Source of the DNA: Gammaproteobacteria bacterium
GTDB taxonomy: Bacteria > Pseudomonadota > Gammaproteobacteria > Pseudomonadales > Azotimanducaceae
Direction of reading: 5' to 3'
DNA length: 64,000 nt
Assembly (NCBI GenBank): GCA_009840545.1
Contig: VXNM01000009.1
Location: 2,559-66,558 of the forward strand
In this document: positions 45,238 to 52,990 of the stretch, piece by piece
Layout of the letters: the number at the start of each line of letters is the position of its first letter
How positions within the stretch are numbered: position 1 is the first letter of the stretch
Notes under the pieces: generated by a model
Databases searched by the model: none
Told to the model about the DNA's origin: nothing
The model's input: only the letters and a program-made list of their open reading frames with translations
Program-made: the position numbers and the translations under genes

Positions 45238-45980
45238 CGGCGTTGTCCTCGCACCCCCTTGTCCTTCATTCCCAGATAAAACTCTTGGACATCAGTTGCT
45301 TGGGACAATCTCTCACAGGTATCCTCCATCACGACTCTACCGTTCTCCATGATGTACCCGTAGTCTGCCAACTCCAAAGCCATTTTGGCGTTTTGTTCAA
45401 CAAGCAAAACGGTTACTCCCTGTTCATCATTGATTGTCTTGATAATCTCAGCGATCTCGCCTACCAGTTTGGGTGCCAAACCAAGTGACGGCTCATCGAG
45501 GAGCATGAGCTTGGGAGCGAGCATGAGAGCTCGACCAATAGCCAACATCTGTTGTTGCCCACCAGATAAGTAACCGGCCGTTAGCTTGCGGTTTTCCCAA
45601 AGCGGTGGAAAGTACGCGTAGATGAGCTCTAGGTCTGAACCCACGCTTAGTCCTCGACGGCTAAAAGCACCCATCATTAGGTTTTCTTCAGTAGTCAAGA
45701 AAGGAAAGATCTCTCGACCTTCCGGAACGTGCCCAATTCCCATTCGCGCGACTTTATCGGGTTCCCTTCCTGTGATTTCCTCGCCTTGGAAATGGACACT
45801 TCCCTTTTGTGGAGCCATCGCCCCTGAAATGGTCTTCAACACCGTTGTCTTACCCGCTCCATTCGCACCCAATACGGTGACGATGGATTCTCTGGGGATC
45901 TCAAGAGATACGCCGCGAATTGCAACAATCGGACCGTAGTAGGTCTCGATATTCCGAACAGTTAGTTGGTTCTCTTCCAT
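45210..45980 (-). CDS. livF: ABC transporter ATP-binding protein, LivF family
   Basis: 256 aa. Walker A GANGAGKTTVL, LivF-typical MGIGHVPEGREIFPFLT, signature LSGGQQQMLAIGRALM, Walker B LMLLDEPSLGLAP. It pairs with LivG to power the LivHM permease. Its 3' end overlaps the start of the acyl-CoA synthetase gene, indicating translational coupling. LivF is short-looped as expected. Confidence 0.92.
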   Translation of the reverse strand: MEENQLTVRNIETYYGPIVAIRGVSLEIPRESIVTVLGANGAGKTTVLKTISGAMAPQKGSVHFQGEEITGREPDKVARMGIGHVPEGREIFPFLTTEENLMMGAFSRRGLSVGSDLELIYAYFPPLWENRKLTAGYLSGGQQQMLAIGRALMLAPKLMLLDEPSLGLAPKLVGEIAEIIKTINDEQGVTVLLVEQNAKMALELADYGYIMENGRVVMEDTCERLSQATDVQEFYLGMKDKGVRGQRRWKQRKTWR

Positions 45981-45983
45981 GAC

Positions 45984-46736
45984 CTAAGTACCGAGATACG
46001 CATCGATCACATCGGGGTGGCTCTGAACTTCCGACGGCGTACCAGTAACAACATGCCGTCCATCCGCCATGACAAGGACCCTATTCGATACTTGTCCGAT
46101 CAAGTTCATGTCGTGTTCCACCATCATAATCGTGACACCTAGTTCTTCATTGATGTCGTCGATCCAAAACGAGAGATCCTCAGACTCTTCTGGGTTTAGT
46201 CCGGACGAAGGTTCGTCGAGAAGCAGCAACTTGGGATCCAAGCACAGGGCTCGTCCCACCTCGACAATTTTTCGTATGCCGAATGGAAGGGAGTCTACAG
46301 TCTTCTCTCGATAGCTTTGGAGGTGTAGCAAGTCGATGATGTCCTCAGCCTTGCTTCTGAACTCCAGCTCTTGCTTTCGAACCTTCGGCAAGAAAAAGAC
46401 TTCGGATAGCAGCATTGTCTGGCGTCGTGTGTGTTGTCCAATCAGCAGGTTTTGTAGAACCGTTTCGTGGTCGAACAACTCAACATTCTGAAAGGTTCTG
46501 GCGATTCCTCGTCTTGCTATGACATGGGGTGCAACTTTCGTTATGTCTTCGTCCTCAAAGGAGATCTTGCCAGTGTCAACATCATTGAAACGACTGATGA
46601 CGTTAAAGACTGTGGTCTTCCCAGCACCATTTGGTCCCATGATGCTAAATATTTCCCCTTCATTGACTTGAAAGGAGAGATCTTGCACTGCATGAACGCC
46701 TCCGAAGCTCACAGAAACATCAGTGACTTCCAACAT
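45984..46736 (-). CDS. livG: ABC transporter ATP-binding protein, LivG family
   Basis: 250 aa from ATG 46736 (MLEVTDVSVSFGG); a longer frame to 46871 would overlap livM. Walker A GPNGAGKTTVFNVISRF, LivG-specific ARTFQNVELFDHETV, Walker B LLLLDEPSSGLNPEE, and H-loop MVEHDMNLI. The ABC signature is unusual: LPFGIRKIVEVGRAL instead of LSYGQQRRLEIARAL. The glycine and the following helix are kept, so it is probably functional. 4 bp separate it from both neighbours. Confidence 0.9.
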   Translation of the reverse strand: MLEVTDVSVSFGGVHAVQDLSFQVNEGEIFSIMGPNGAGKTTVFNVISRFNDVDTGKISFEDEDITKVAPHVIARRGIARTFQNVELFDHETVLQNLLIGQHTRRQTMLLSEVFFLPKVRKQELEFRSKAEDIIDLLHLQSYREKTVDSLPFGIRKIVEVGRALCLDPKLLLLDEPSSGLNPEESEDLSFWIDDINEELGVTIMMVEHDMNLIGQVSNRVLVMADGRHVVTGTPSEVQSHPDVIDAYLGT

Positions 46737-46740
46737 GTTC

Positions 46741-47817
46741 CTAATGGACTCTCTCTGTCTTGAGGTAAGACTTCTGACGAAGGAAGGTCTTCTTGCGGTA
46801 CAACGGGAACTGGCTGAAGAACAAGCGTATCTTGACCCAACGTCCGTATATTCCAAGTGGTTCGAACACAAGGAACAAGATCAAGACGCCACCAAAAACC
46901 AACGGCTCAAGGCCTCCACTCTGAGCTATTCCGGTCGGAAGCCAGTCGCGGGCGATTGCGATGATCTGGGGCACAATCGTTATGAAGAATGCTCCAAATA
47001 TGACCCCGTGTAAAGAACCCAAACCACCGACCACAACGAGCATCAGAAGCATGATTGAAGTCATGATCGTGAACGCATCGGGAAACAAAAATCCAATTCT
47101 GTGCGCGTAGAGAGCTCCGGCGAGCCCTGTCAAACCTGCCGAAAGTGCAAACGCAAGCGTCTTGGTCTGAAGTAGGTTCACACCCATTGCCTGTGCCGAA
47201 ATTTCGGAGTCCCGTACAGCAATGAATGATCGACCTGTGGGAGATCGCAGCAAGTTTATGACCCCGAAGAACACCAGGACGAGCGCTGTTAGACACGTGT
47301 AGTAGTAAGCCGTTGAAGAGTCGAGCGAGTAACCAAACATTGCTGGATCGTCGACGCGGAATCCCGAGTGCCCCCCAGTAAGCGCTGGCCAATGCGCAAT
47401 TACTTTCTCGACAATCATCGCAAAGGCGAGAGTCGCAATGGCCAAGTAGATACCGGTCATTCGTAACGATGCGACACCGATCAGAACTCCGATTCCGCCC
47501 GTAATCAATGCGGAAGTGGGGATGCTCAGGAACAAAGGCCATCCACGTGAATACAAAATTGCATGAATGTATGCGCCGAGTGCCATAAACGCTACATGAC
47601 CCAGACTGACTAATCCGGAATAGCCGGTCAATAACATCAAGCCCGCTCCAGCAATCGCCCAGATAAACAACTCGGTGAGTTGCTTCTCGTAGAAGACATC
47701 AAGCACAAGCGGTGCTAGCAGCAAGGCTGCGATCAGCACGAAATACCAACTTGCGTGAGCACGATGCTTGAAAATATCGATGTCGCGACCATAGTTGGTT
47801 TTGAGTACGAAGCGCAT
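46741..47817 (-). CDS. livM: Branched-chain-type ABC transporter permease, LivM family
   Basis: 358 aa with about nine membrane helices. Family landmarks are LTGYSGLVSLGHVAFMALGAY (the LivM EAA-like start), TLAFAMIVEKV, GRSFIAVRDSEISAQAMGVNLLQTK and VVGGLGSLHGVIFGAFFI. Its start codon overlaps the stop of livH by one base (TGATG). Forms the transmembrane channel with LivH. Confidence 0.92.
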   Translation of the reverse strand: MRFVLKTNYGRDIDIFKHRAHASWYFVLIAALLLAPLVLDVFYEKQLTELFIWAIAGAGLMLLTGYSGLVSLGHVAFMALGAYIHAILYSRGWPLFLSIPTSALITGGIGVLIGVASLRMTGIYLAIATLAFAMIVEKVIAHWPALTGGHSGFRVDDPAMFGYSLDSSTAYYYTCLTALVLVFFGVINLLRSPTGRSFIAVRDSEISAQAMGVNLLQTKTLAFALSAGLTGLAGALYAHRIGFLFPDAFTIMTSIMLLMLVVVGGLGSLHGVIFGAFFITIVPQIIAIARDWLPTGIAQSGGLEPLVFGGVLILFLVFEPLGIYGRWVKIRLFFSQFPLYRKKTFLRQKSYLKTERVH

Positions 47818-48689
47818 CAGACTTTCTTCTTTTGTGTAGAAGCTATTAACCCAGATGGGCGCACTAGCAACATGAGAAGCAACATGAAGTACGCGCTCGT
47901 GTCACCCAGTCCTTTTCCAAAGTTGTACTGCATGAATTGCTCAACAATTCCTATAGCTAATCCACCGATGATTGCGCCTGGCAGACTGCCGAATCCTCCG
48001 ACTATCGCGGCTGCAAAAGCCTTGATTCCTGAAAACCCGATGTTGGGAGTTATTGCGGTGAGCGGGGCGAACAGAATTCCGGCGATTGCAGCAATTCCAG
48101 CCGACAATGCCCAAGTGAAAGCGACTATTCGCTTGACGGGAATTCCAAGGTAGTACGCTGCCAGTTGATTCTGGGACGATGCCTGCATGGCAATTCCAAT
48201 CCGAGTGTAACGGAAGAATAGAAACAGAGCGATACACAGAGCGATTGTTCCTCCGATCACTACGAGATTCGAAACACCGACAAAGACGTCACCCATACTA
48301 ATTACGGCATCCGAATAAGGCGTGCGTAATTCTTGAGGGTCGTGTCCCCAAATCATGCCCGCGAGAGCACGGAGAACAAAGCCCAAACCAATAGTGACCA
48401 TAAGGACCGCAAAGGGAGGTTCTCCAATCATTCGTCGAAGCAGGGAGCGTTCAAGCAGCAGCCCGATGAATCCCGTGGCCAAAATTGTTAGGACAACTGC
48501 AACAAAATAGTTCCATTGCAGGTATTCGGTAAATGTGACTGCAATGAGAGCTCCGATCATCATCAATTCGCCTTGAGCAAAATTGATCATTTCGGTAGCC
48601 TTGTAAATCAACACGAACCCGAGAGCAATCAGTCCGTAGACACACCCCTGCGATATGCCTTTCAGTAAGAGTTGAAGGATCGTATCCAT
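47817..48689 (-). CDS. livH: Branched-chain-type ABC transporter permease, LivH family
   Basis: 290 aa. MDTILQLLLKGISQGCVYGLIALGFVLIYKATEMINFAQGELMMIGA is the standard LivH beginning, in two pieces here (ISQGCVYGLIALGFVLIYK and MINFAQGELMMIG). IGIAMQASSQNQLAAYYLGI and FAAAIVGGFGSLPGAIIGG follow. Eight membrane helices are expected. First gene of the six-gene operon livH-livM-livG-livF-acyl-CoA synthetase-livK on the minus strand. No -10/-35 is obvious in the upstream gap. Confidence 0.92.
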   Translation of the reverse strand: MDTILQLLLKGISQGCVYGLIALGFVLIYKATEMINFAQGELMMIGALIAVTFTEYLQWNYFVAVVLTILATGFIGLLLERSLLRRMIGEPPFAVLMVTIGLGFVLRALAGMIWGHDPQELRTPYSDAVISMGDVFVGVSNLVVIGGTIALCIALFLFFRYTRIGIAMQASSQNQLAAYYLGIPVKRIVAFTWALSAGIAAIAGILFAPLTAITPNIGFSGIKAFAAAIVGGFGSLPGAIIGGLAIGIVEQFMQYNFGKGLGDTSAYFMLLLMLLVRPSGLIASTQKKKV

Positions 48690-48941
48690 TAAGCGGTTGA
48701 AAGCGTGCTTGCAGTCTTCAGAGGTAGATCCCTAGGTGTCTACCAGAGTTTGTTTCTCCACTCATCTTTCTCTCACAGAGGTCGCTGATCTTCGAATTCC
48801 ACGAGTCAACCTAGACTTCGAACGCATCGGAGCGGAGCAGGAATTATAGTTTCGCTAAAACTACGCAAGAGGCACATGTGTGAGCTTGTACTAGTCGTCG
48901 CAATCAACTCGGAAATGAACCTTTGTGTTGATAGTCGAGCA

Positions 48942-49847
48942 TCAATCGATGAGTCTTCCTTGTTCATCACGCAGCTCAGGACCATTGACCCGAACTCGGC
49001 CATCGCCAAACTTTGAGTCTCGTGCTCGAAGTGCTTCCCGTAGTCCCAGTTCTTGGACCGACTTTCGAAACCCATCGGCCGCACGCGTATTGTGTCCCCG
49101 TACATCGTTTTCGGAAGCCATTCGTTGCAATGTACGAGCACCCATCAATTCCATGGCCATATTGATAATCCGTTTGTTAGTCGACAACAAATCGGGATCA
49201 ATGCGAGTGAGTCGATCGGCAAGTTGCTCTACTTCGTTTTCTAGATGTTCTGTGGGTACTGCCTTCATAACGAGACCAATCTGCTGAGCTTCCTTGCCAC
49301 TGATCATGTCACCGGTCAGATTCAGACGTTTTGCCCACTGTGGACCCACGTGGTAGATCCACATGTTGTTCGGTAGTGCTCCTAAATCACGGGCTGGTGG
49401 AAATCCAATTAGTACGTCGTCAGACGCGATGATCATGTCACACATCAAAGCTATGTCTGTACCTCCAGCCAAGCAGAATCCGTGAATTTGACAAATGACA
49501 GGCTTGTGCATGTCAAAAATCGCCATTCGATAGCGCTGAGCACGTTCCAGTTGCCAAGCGTCGTCATCGATGCTTTGACCCCCACGGTATTTGTTGTCTG
49601 AAGACTGGATTCGCGACACGGGAACGTTACCATCCGCACCCGTCAAGTCGTAGCCTGCCGAGAACGCCCGACCTGCTCCTCTCAAAATCACGCAATGTAC
49701 GTCGGTATTATTGTCGGCTTCCCACAAAGCTTCATTCAGCTCTGACTGCAGACTCAGCGACAAAGCATTGAGTTTCTCTGGACGATTAAGGGTAATTCGA
49801 GCCCTTCCGCGATCAACTTCGTACAAAATGCTATTGAAGTCGGACAT
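48942..49847 (-). CDS. Enoyl-CoA hydratase/isomerase (crotonase) family protein
   Basis: 301 aa from ATG 49847 (MSDFNSIL), for which AGGAG lies 8 nt upstream; the frame continues to 49913. Crotonase features: RITLNRPEKLNALSLSLQSEL, oxyanion loops GAGRAFSAGYDLTG and KPVICQIHGFCLAGGTDIALMCD. The usual hydratase Glu pair is changed, and PPARDLGALPNNMWIYHVGPQ stands where the second Glu normally lies. It may be an isomerase, a hydrolase or a hydratase. Upstream of the liv operon by 250 bp in the same direction, consistent with a role in degrading the imported acyl-CoA. Confidence 0.87.
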   Translation of the reverse strand: MSDFNSILYEVDRGRARITLNRPEKLNALSLSLQSELNEALWEADNNTDVHCVILRGAGRAFSAGYDLTGADGNVPVSRIQSSDNKYRGGQSIDDDAWQLERAQRYRMAIFDMHKPVICQIHGFCLAGGTDIALMCDMIIASDDVLIGFPPARDLGALPNNMWIYHVGPQWAKRLNLTGDMISGKEAQQIGLVMKAVPTEHLENEVEQLADRLTRIDPDLLSTNKRIINMAMELMGARTLQRMASENDVRGHNTRAADGFRKSVQELGLREALRARDSKFGDGRVRVNGPELRDEQGRLID

Positions 49848-50192
49848 AGCCATTTCTCCTAGTGCTACCAAAAAATCCAATCCGAAGTTACCTTCGGATC
49901 GATACCGATTCAATTAAACCAAATGGCCTGCGCCATGAGGGCAAAGTGCTGAGAGAGTGCACTCGAGTCTCTACAATGCCTCTATAGATTTCAAGACAGA
50001 GAGTCAAAAGCACTGTTGGGAACCTTCCTCGAAGCAAACCGTCGAATTAACAAAGGTCCAACATTTGCAGCGCTCATCCATTTGCACGAGAAGCTTCTCC
50101 TGAACGAAGACCGTTTTGGATCAATCCAAATCGTTTAATAATCCGGGTTGAGCAGAAGTTGCGAACACCAACTATTGCGGAGATTTGAAACT
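49848..50192. other. Intergenic region, one unexplained open frame
   Basis: A plus-strand frame is open from 49953 to a TAA at 50136-50138 with fairly protein-like composition (LLGTFLEANRRINK, FAALIHLHEKLLL). It has no ATG or GTG start and no recognised family, and may be a gene remnant. It probably also contains the promoter of the DUF4139 gene. Confidence 0.3.
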
Positions 50193-51842
50193 GTGGTACT
50201 ACTTGATCGAAAGCGCCCTATCTTACTGTTAACACTAGGTATTCTTCTGCTAATACCTGGACATCTCCATGGATCGGAGATTGTGGTCGAACCCGAAATA
50301 TCCGAAGTCAAGGTGTACATCAATGGGGCAGAAGTTCTTAGAAAGTTCAAAGTTGACGTACCCCAAGGACGCTCCCGAATTATCGTTCAAGGAATACCGT
50401 CTCAAGTTTCCGACTTTGACGCATATACATCGCAGCGCGGAAGCGACATTAGAGTGGTCGACACCAGTACTGTTACCCGCTACACCACCGAGCCCTTTTC
50501 CGAGGCTATCTTGGAAATTGATGAGAGAATCGAAGCTCTAAACCAGAAAATCAGACTTCATGAAGACGATTTGAAATCCATCGATATGGAATTGAAGTTT
50601 GTTCAAAAGTTGGTTGAACACTACCCAACCCACAATATTCACCAATCAACGGACGTAGCCACCAGCGTCGATATCGCTGACGAAGTTCTCAATCTAGTTC
50701 GCAATCGAAGCAAGAACGCTCTAGAAGCCAAGCGAGCGACAAGCATTGAATTAAGAAACTCCAATACCGAATTGGATAGTCTCGAGAAAGAGAGAGGTGC
50801 AATGGGCGGCGAACAACGACGGTTCACCGATCTGTCGCTAGGCATAGTGGCGTCGCAATCAAGCACTACTGAGTTTGTAGTCTCCTATTTCGTTCGAACC
50901 TCTAGCTGGCGTCCGCGCTATTCTGCTTACTTGGATAGCAATACCAACAAAGTGACCATCTTTCACGATGCGGTGGTGTATCAGAGATCTCCTGAACCTT
51001 GGAATGAAGTAATGCTGACCCTAACCACAGCAAATCCTCGACGCATTGCTAATCCACCTCAGTTGTTCAGCCACTTTGTCGACAAGCAAGAATCAGTCTC
51101 TGCAGTAGCAATGGCTGGTGTGGGTTCTCGTCCGAGAGAAACATTGAGTGTTTCGGACGCCGATTTCGCTGAGGCGGCGCCATCGGTAGAAACGGCCTCG
51201 TTTGCCTATACGACTGTCTTTGAACCCAACGAACCTCAGTCGGTAGACAACAACAATTCAGAACACGGAATAGTGGGACTAGGTACCTATGAATTCAACG
51301 ATGTCAAGGTCACGACCACTGTAATTCCTCGACACGATGACCTAGGATACCTGGCCGCACAATTCACATTTGACGGGCAGTTTCCCTTACCAGGAGGCAA
51401 CATGCGGTGTTTCGTGGACGGAAGCTACGTCGGAAAGGTCATAGTCTCTACTATCAATCCCAACAAGGAAGTATCGTTGCCTTTGGGAAGAGACGACATG
51501 ATAGGGGTCACTCTCGAAAGTCAAGGCGGCACAAAAGGAAGAGAAGGTTTCTTTAGAAATCGAAAGGTTGAGGAAACCTACTTTCTCGTTACGATACAAA
51601 ATCACCGTTCAACGCCGTCAAGTATTGAAGTACTCGACTACTATCCTGTCTCACGTCACGATGATGTGGAAGTAGAAGTTCACAGCGACGCCACACCGCC
51701 GGACAAGAAAGACGTTGATGATCGCCCCGGTAGACTTGCATGGATCAAGACAGTCGGTCCGAACGAGTCGTGGAAGATAGTTCAACGCTATTCGGTCAGC
51801 TATCCCCGAGATTCGGACATCACAACATCCTATAACCGTTAG
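50193..51842 (+). CDS. DUF4139 / mucoidy-inhibitor MuiA-like secreted protein
   Basis: 549 aa from GTG 50193 (GGAG 10 nt upstream); a TTG at 50148 is also possible. Signal peptide at residues about 9-26 (ILLLTLGILLLIPGHLHG). The N-terminal domain (VKVYINGAEVLRKFKVDVPQGRSRIIVQGIP) is the DUF4140 strand pattern. A long coiled coil follows at about 100-200 (EIDERIEALNQKIRLHEDDL... ELDSLEKERGAM). The DUF4139 beta domain (SYFVRTSSWRPRYSAYLD, to YYPVSRHDDVEVEV) ends the chain. Periplasmic or cell-surface; molecular function unknown. Confidence 0.8.
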   Translation: MVLLDRKRPILLLTLGILLLIPGHLHGSEIVVEPEISEVKVYINGAEVLRKFKVDVPQGRSRIIVQGIPSQVSDFDAYTSQRGSDIRVVDTSTVTRYTTEPFSEAILEIDERIEALNQKIRLHEDDLKSIDMELKFVQKLVEHYPTHNIHQSTDVATSVDIADEVLNLVRNRSKNALEAKRATSIELRNSNTELDSLEKERGAMGGEQRRFTDLSLGIVASQSSTTEFVVSYFVRTSSWRPRYSAYLDSNTNKVTIFHDAVVYQRSPEPWNEVMLTLTTANPRRIANPPQLFSHFVDKQESVSAVAMAGVGSRPRETLSVSDADFAEAAPSVETASFAYTTVFEPNEPQSVDNNNSEHGIVGLGTYEFNDVKVTTTVIPRHDDLGYLAAQFTFDGQFPLPGGNMRCFVDGSYVGKVIVSTINPNKEVSLPLGRDDMIGVTLESQGGTKGREGFFRNRKVEETYFLVTIQNHRSTPSSIEVLDYYPVSRHDDVEVEVHSDATPPDKKDVDDRPGRLAWIKTVGPNESWKIVQRYSVSYPRDSDITTSYNR

Positions 51843-52103
51843 ATTGGCATCTGTCGGGTCTTTGGTTGGATTTCAAGCGTACAAGAGACAGCAATCAGCT
51901 CGTATTCTGAGAGGTATGCGCTGACTTCTCGAGCTTGTAGGGGTCAACCGAACCTTTGAGTTATCGGATTGAGCCTCACCCTAATGTAGCTATCGGCGTG
52001 TGGCCCGATCATCGGACCAGTTCAATTAAACTCGTAAAGAGAGCTCAGGTTCTTCTTTGCTAATGTTGAAGGCTAGACTTCCCAATAGAGCTAGCAACAC
52101 TCT
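51843..52103. other. Intergenic region, no gene recognised
   Basis: No coding frame. It separates two convergent genes. No clear GC-rich hairpin followed by T-run was found. Confidence 0.4.
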
Positions 52104-52811
52104 TCATATGGAAAACGAATAGGAAGCACTCATTTTCCATTGGGTCACTTGAAAGTAATACTTGATGAATTCGACATCGGAAAGTTCGGGAAAATCAACG
52201 CTACGTGATAGCCGGTATAGTTCCCAATACAAGCCCACATCCAACGTCCTTTTCTTCTTTGCATCTCCGATCAGCACACCTAAGCCCGCCATTCCGGTAT
52301 CCCCATAGGCAGTATAGGGCGACGTTCCGGGCAGTCCAGACACGCCAAATTCATTCTTGGTTCGACCTAGACTGATTCCAAAGTATGGGGTAGCTGTTCT
52401 TCCTGATATATTCCACTGGAGGTGGTCGTTCCCCATTTTGTAGGAAAACATGAGGCTGGAGTATCTGCCAAGTGACCAAGGTTCTCCCGCATCGCTTGCA
52501 CTAGCTCCGGTAAATCGATTGGCGCCAGAATCCTTAAAGGCGAACGAGTACTCAATGGAAGGTTCCACCCACCATCGCCACGGCGCAGAAAAGAGGTAAC
52601 CGAGTTCAATGGCCAATCCTGGCGCATTGGTCGAGTCTTGATCTTCGACCAAGAATCCCCTCCAACTAGGACCACCGTCAATGGGTTCTGCTAGTGCCAA
52701 GTCAAATTGGACATCCACATGGTCGTTGGTCAGACCAACACCAATTCGAAACCCATCGGCAAACGAAGCTGTACAAAGTATCAGAGCCAAGAAACAAAGT
52801 ACCTTCTGCAT
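52104..52811 (-). CDS. Predicted outer-membrane beta-barrel protein
   Basis: 235 aa from ATG 52811 (MQKVLCFLALILCTASFADG signal peptide, cut before FRIGVG); the frame extends to 52859. The mature protein alternates polar and apolar residues in strands (ALAIELGYLFSAPWRWWVEPSIEYSF in parts, YSSLMFSYKMG, TPYFGISLGRTKNEF, TLDVGLYWELYRLS). It ends with the aromatic-rich MSASYSFSI. A small 8-strand barrel is likely. No specific family recognised. Confidence 0.7.
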   Translation of the reverse strand: MQKVLCFLALILCTASFADGFRIGVGLTNDHVDVQFDLALAEPIDGGPSWRGFLVEDQDSTNAPGLAIELGYLFSAPWRWWVEPSIEYSFAFKDSGANRFTGASASDAGEPWSLGRYSSLMFSYKMGNDHLQWNISGRTATPYFGISLGRTKNEFGVSGLPGTSPYTAYGDTGMAGLGVLIGDAKKKRTLDVGLYWELYRLSRSVDFPELSDVEFIKYYFQVTQWKMSASYSFSI

Positions 52812-52990
52812 CAACAACGCTACCTTGAAATTTAGTAAGTGAAACAAAGTGTTTGGCATTGTAAGCCAGTATTAACTCGAGAGCATCTTGGGTTGTGCCG
52901 GTCTCATGTGCAATCGCGAACGAACGACCTTCCCGGTTGCAACCTCTTGTTAGGCGTCATGAGCCTGCTTTGTCTAGTCTTTTGCAGCTC

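Noticed and set aside
49953-50138. Open plus-strand frame with protein-like composition
   Set aside because: No ATG or GTG start, no recognised family and only about 60 codons. Kept as a note in the intergenic entry, not as a gene.
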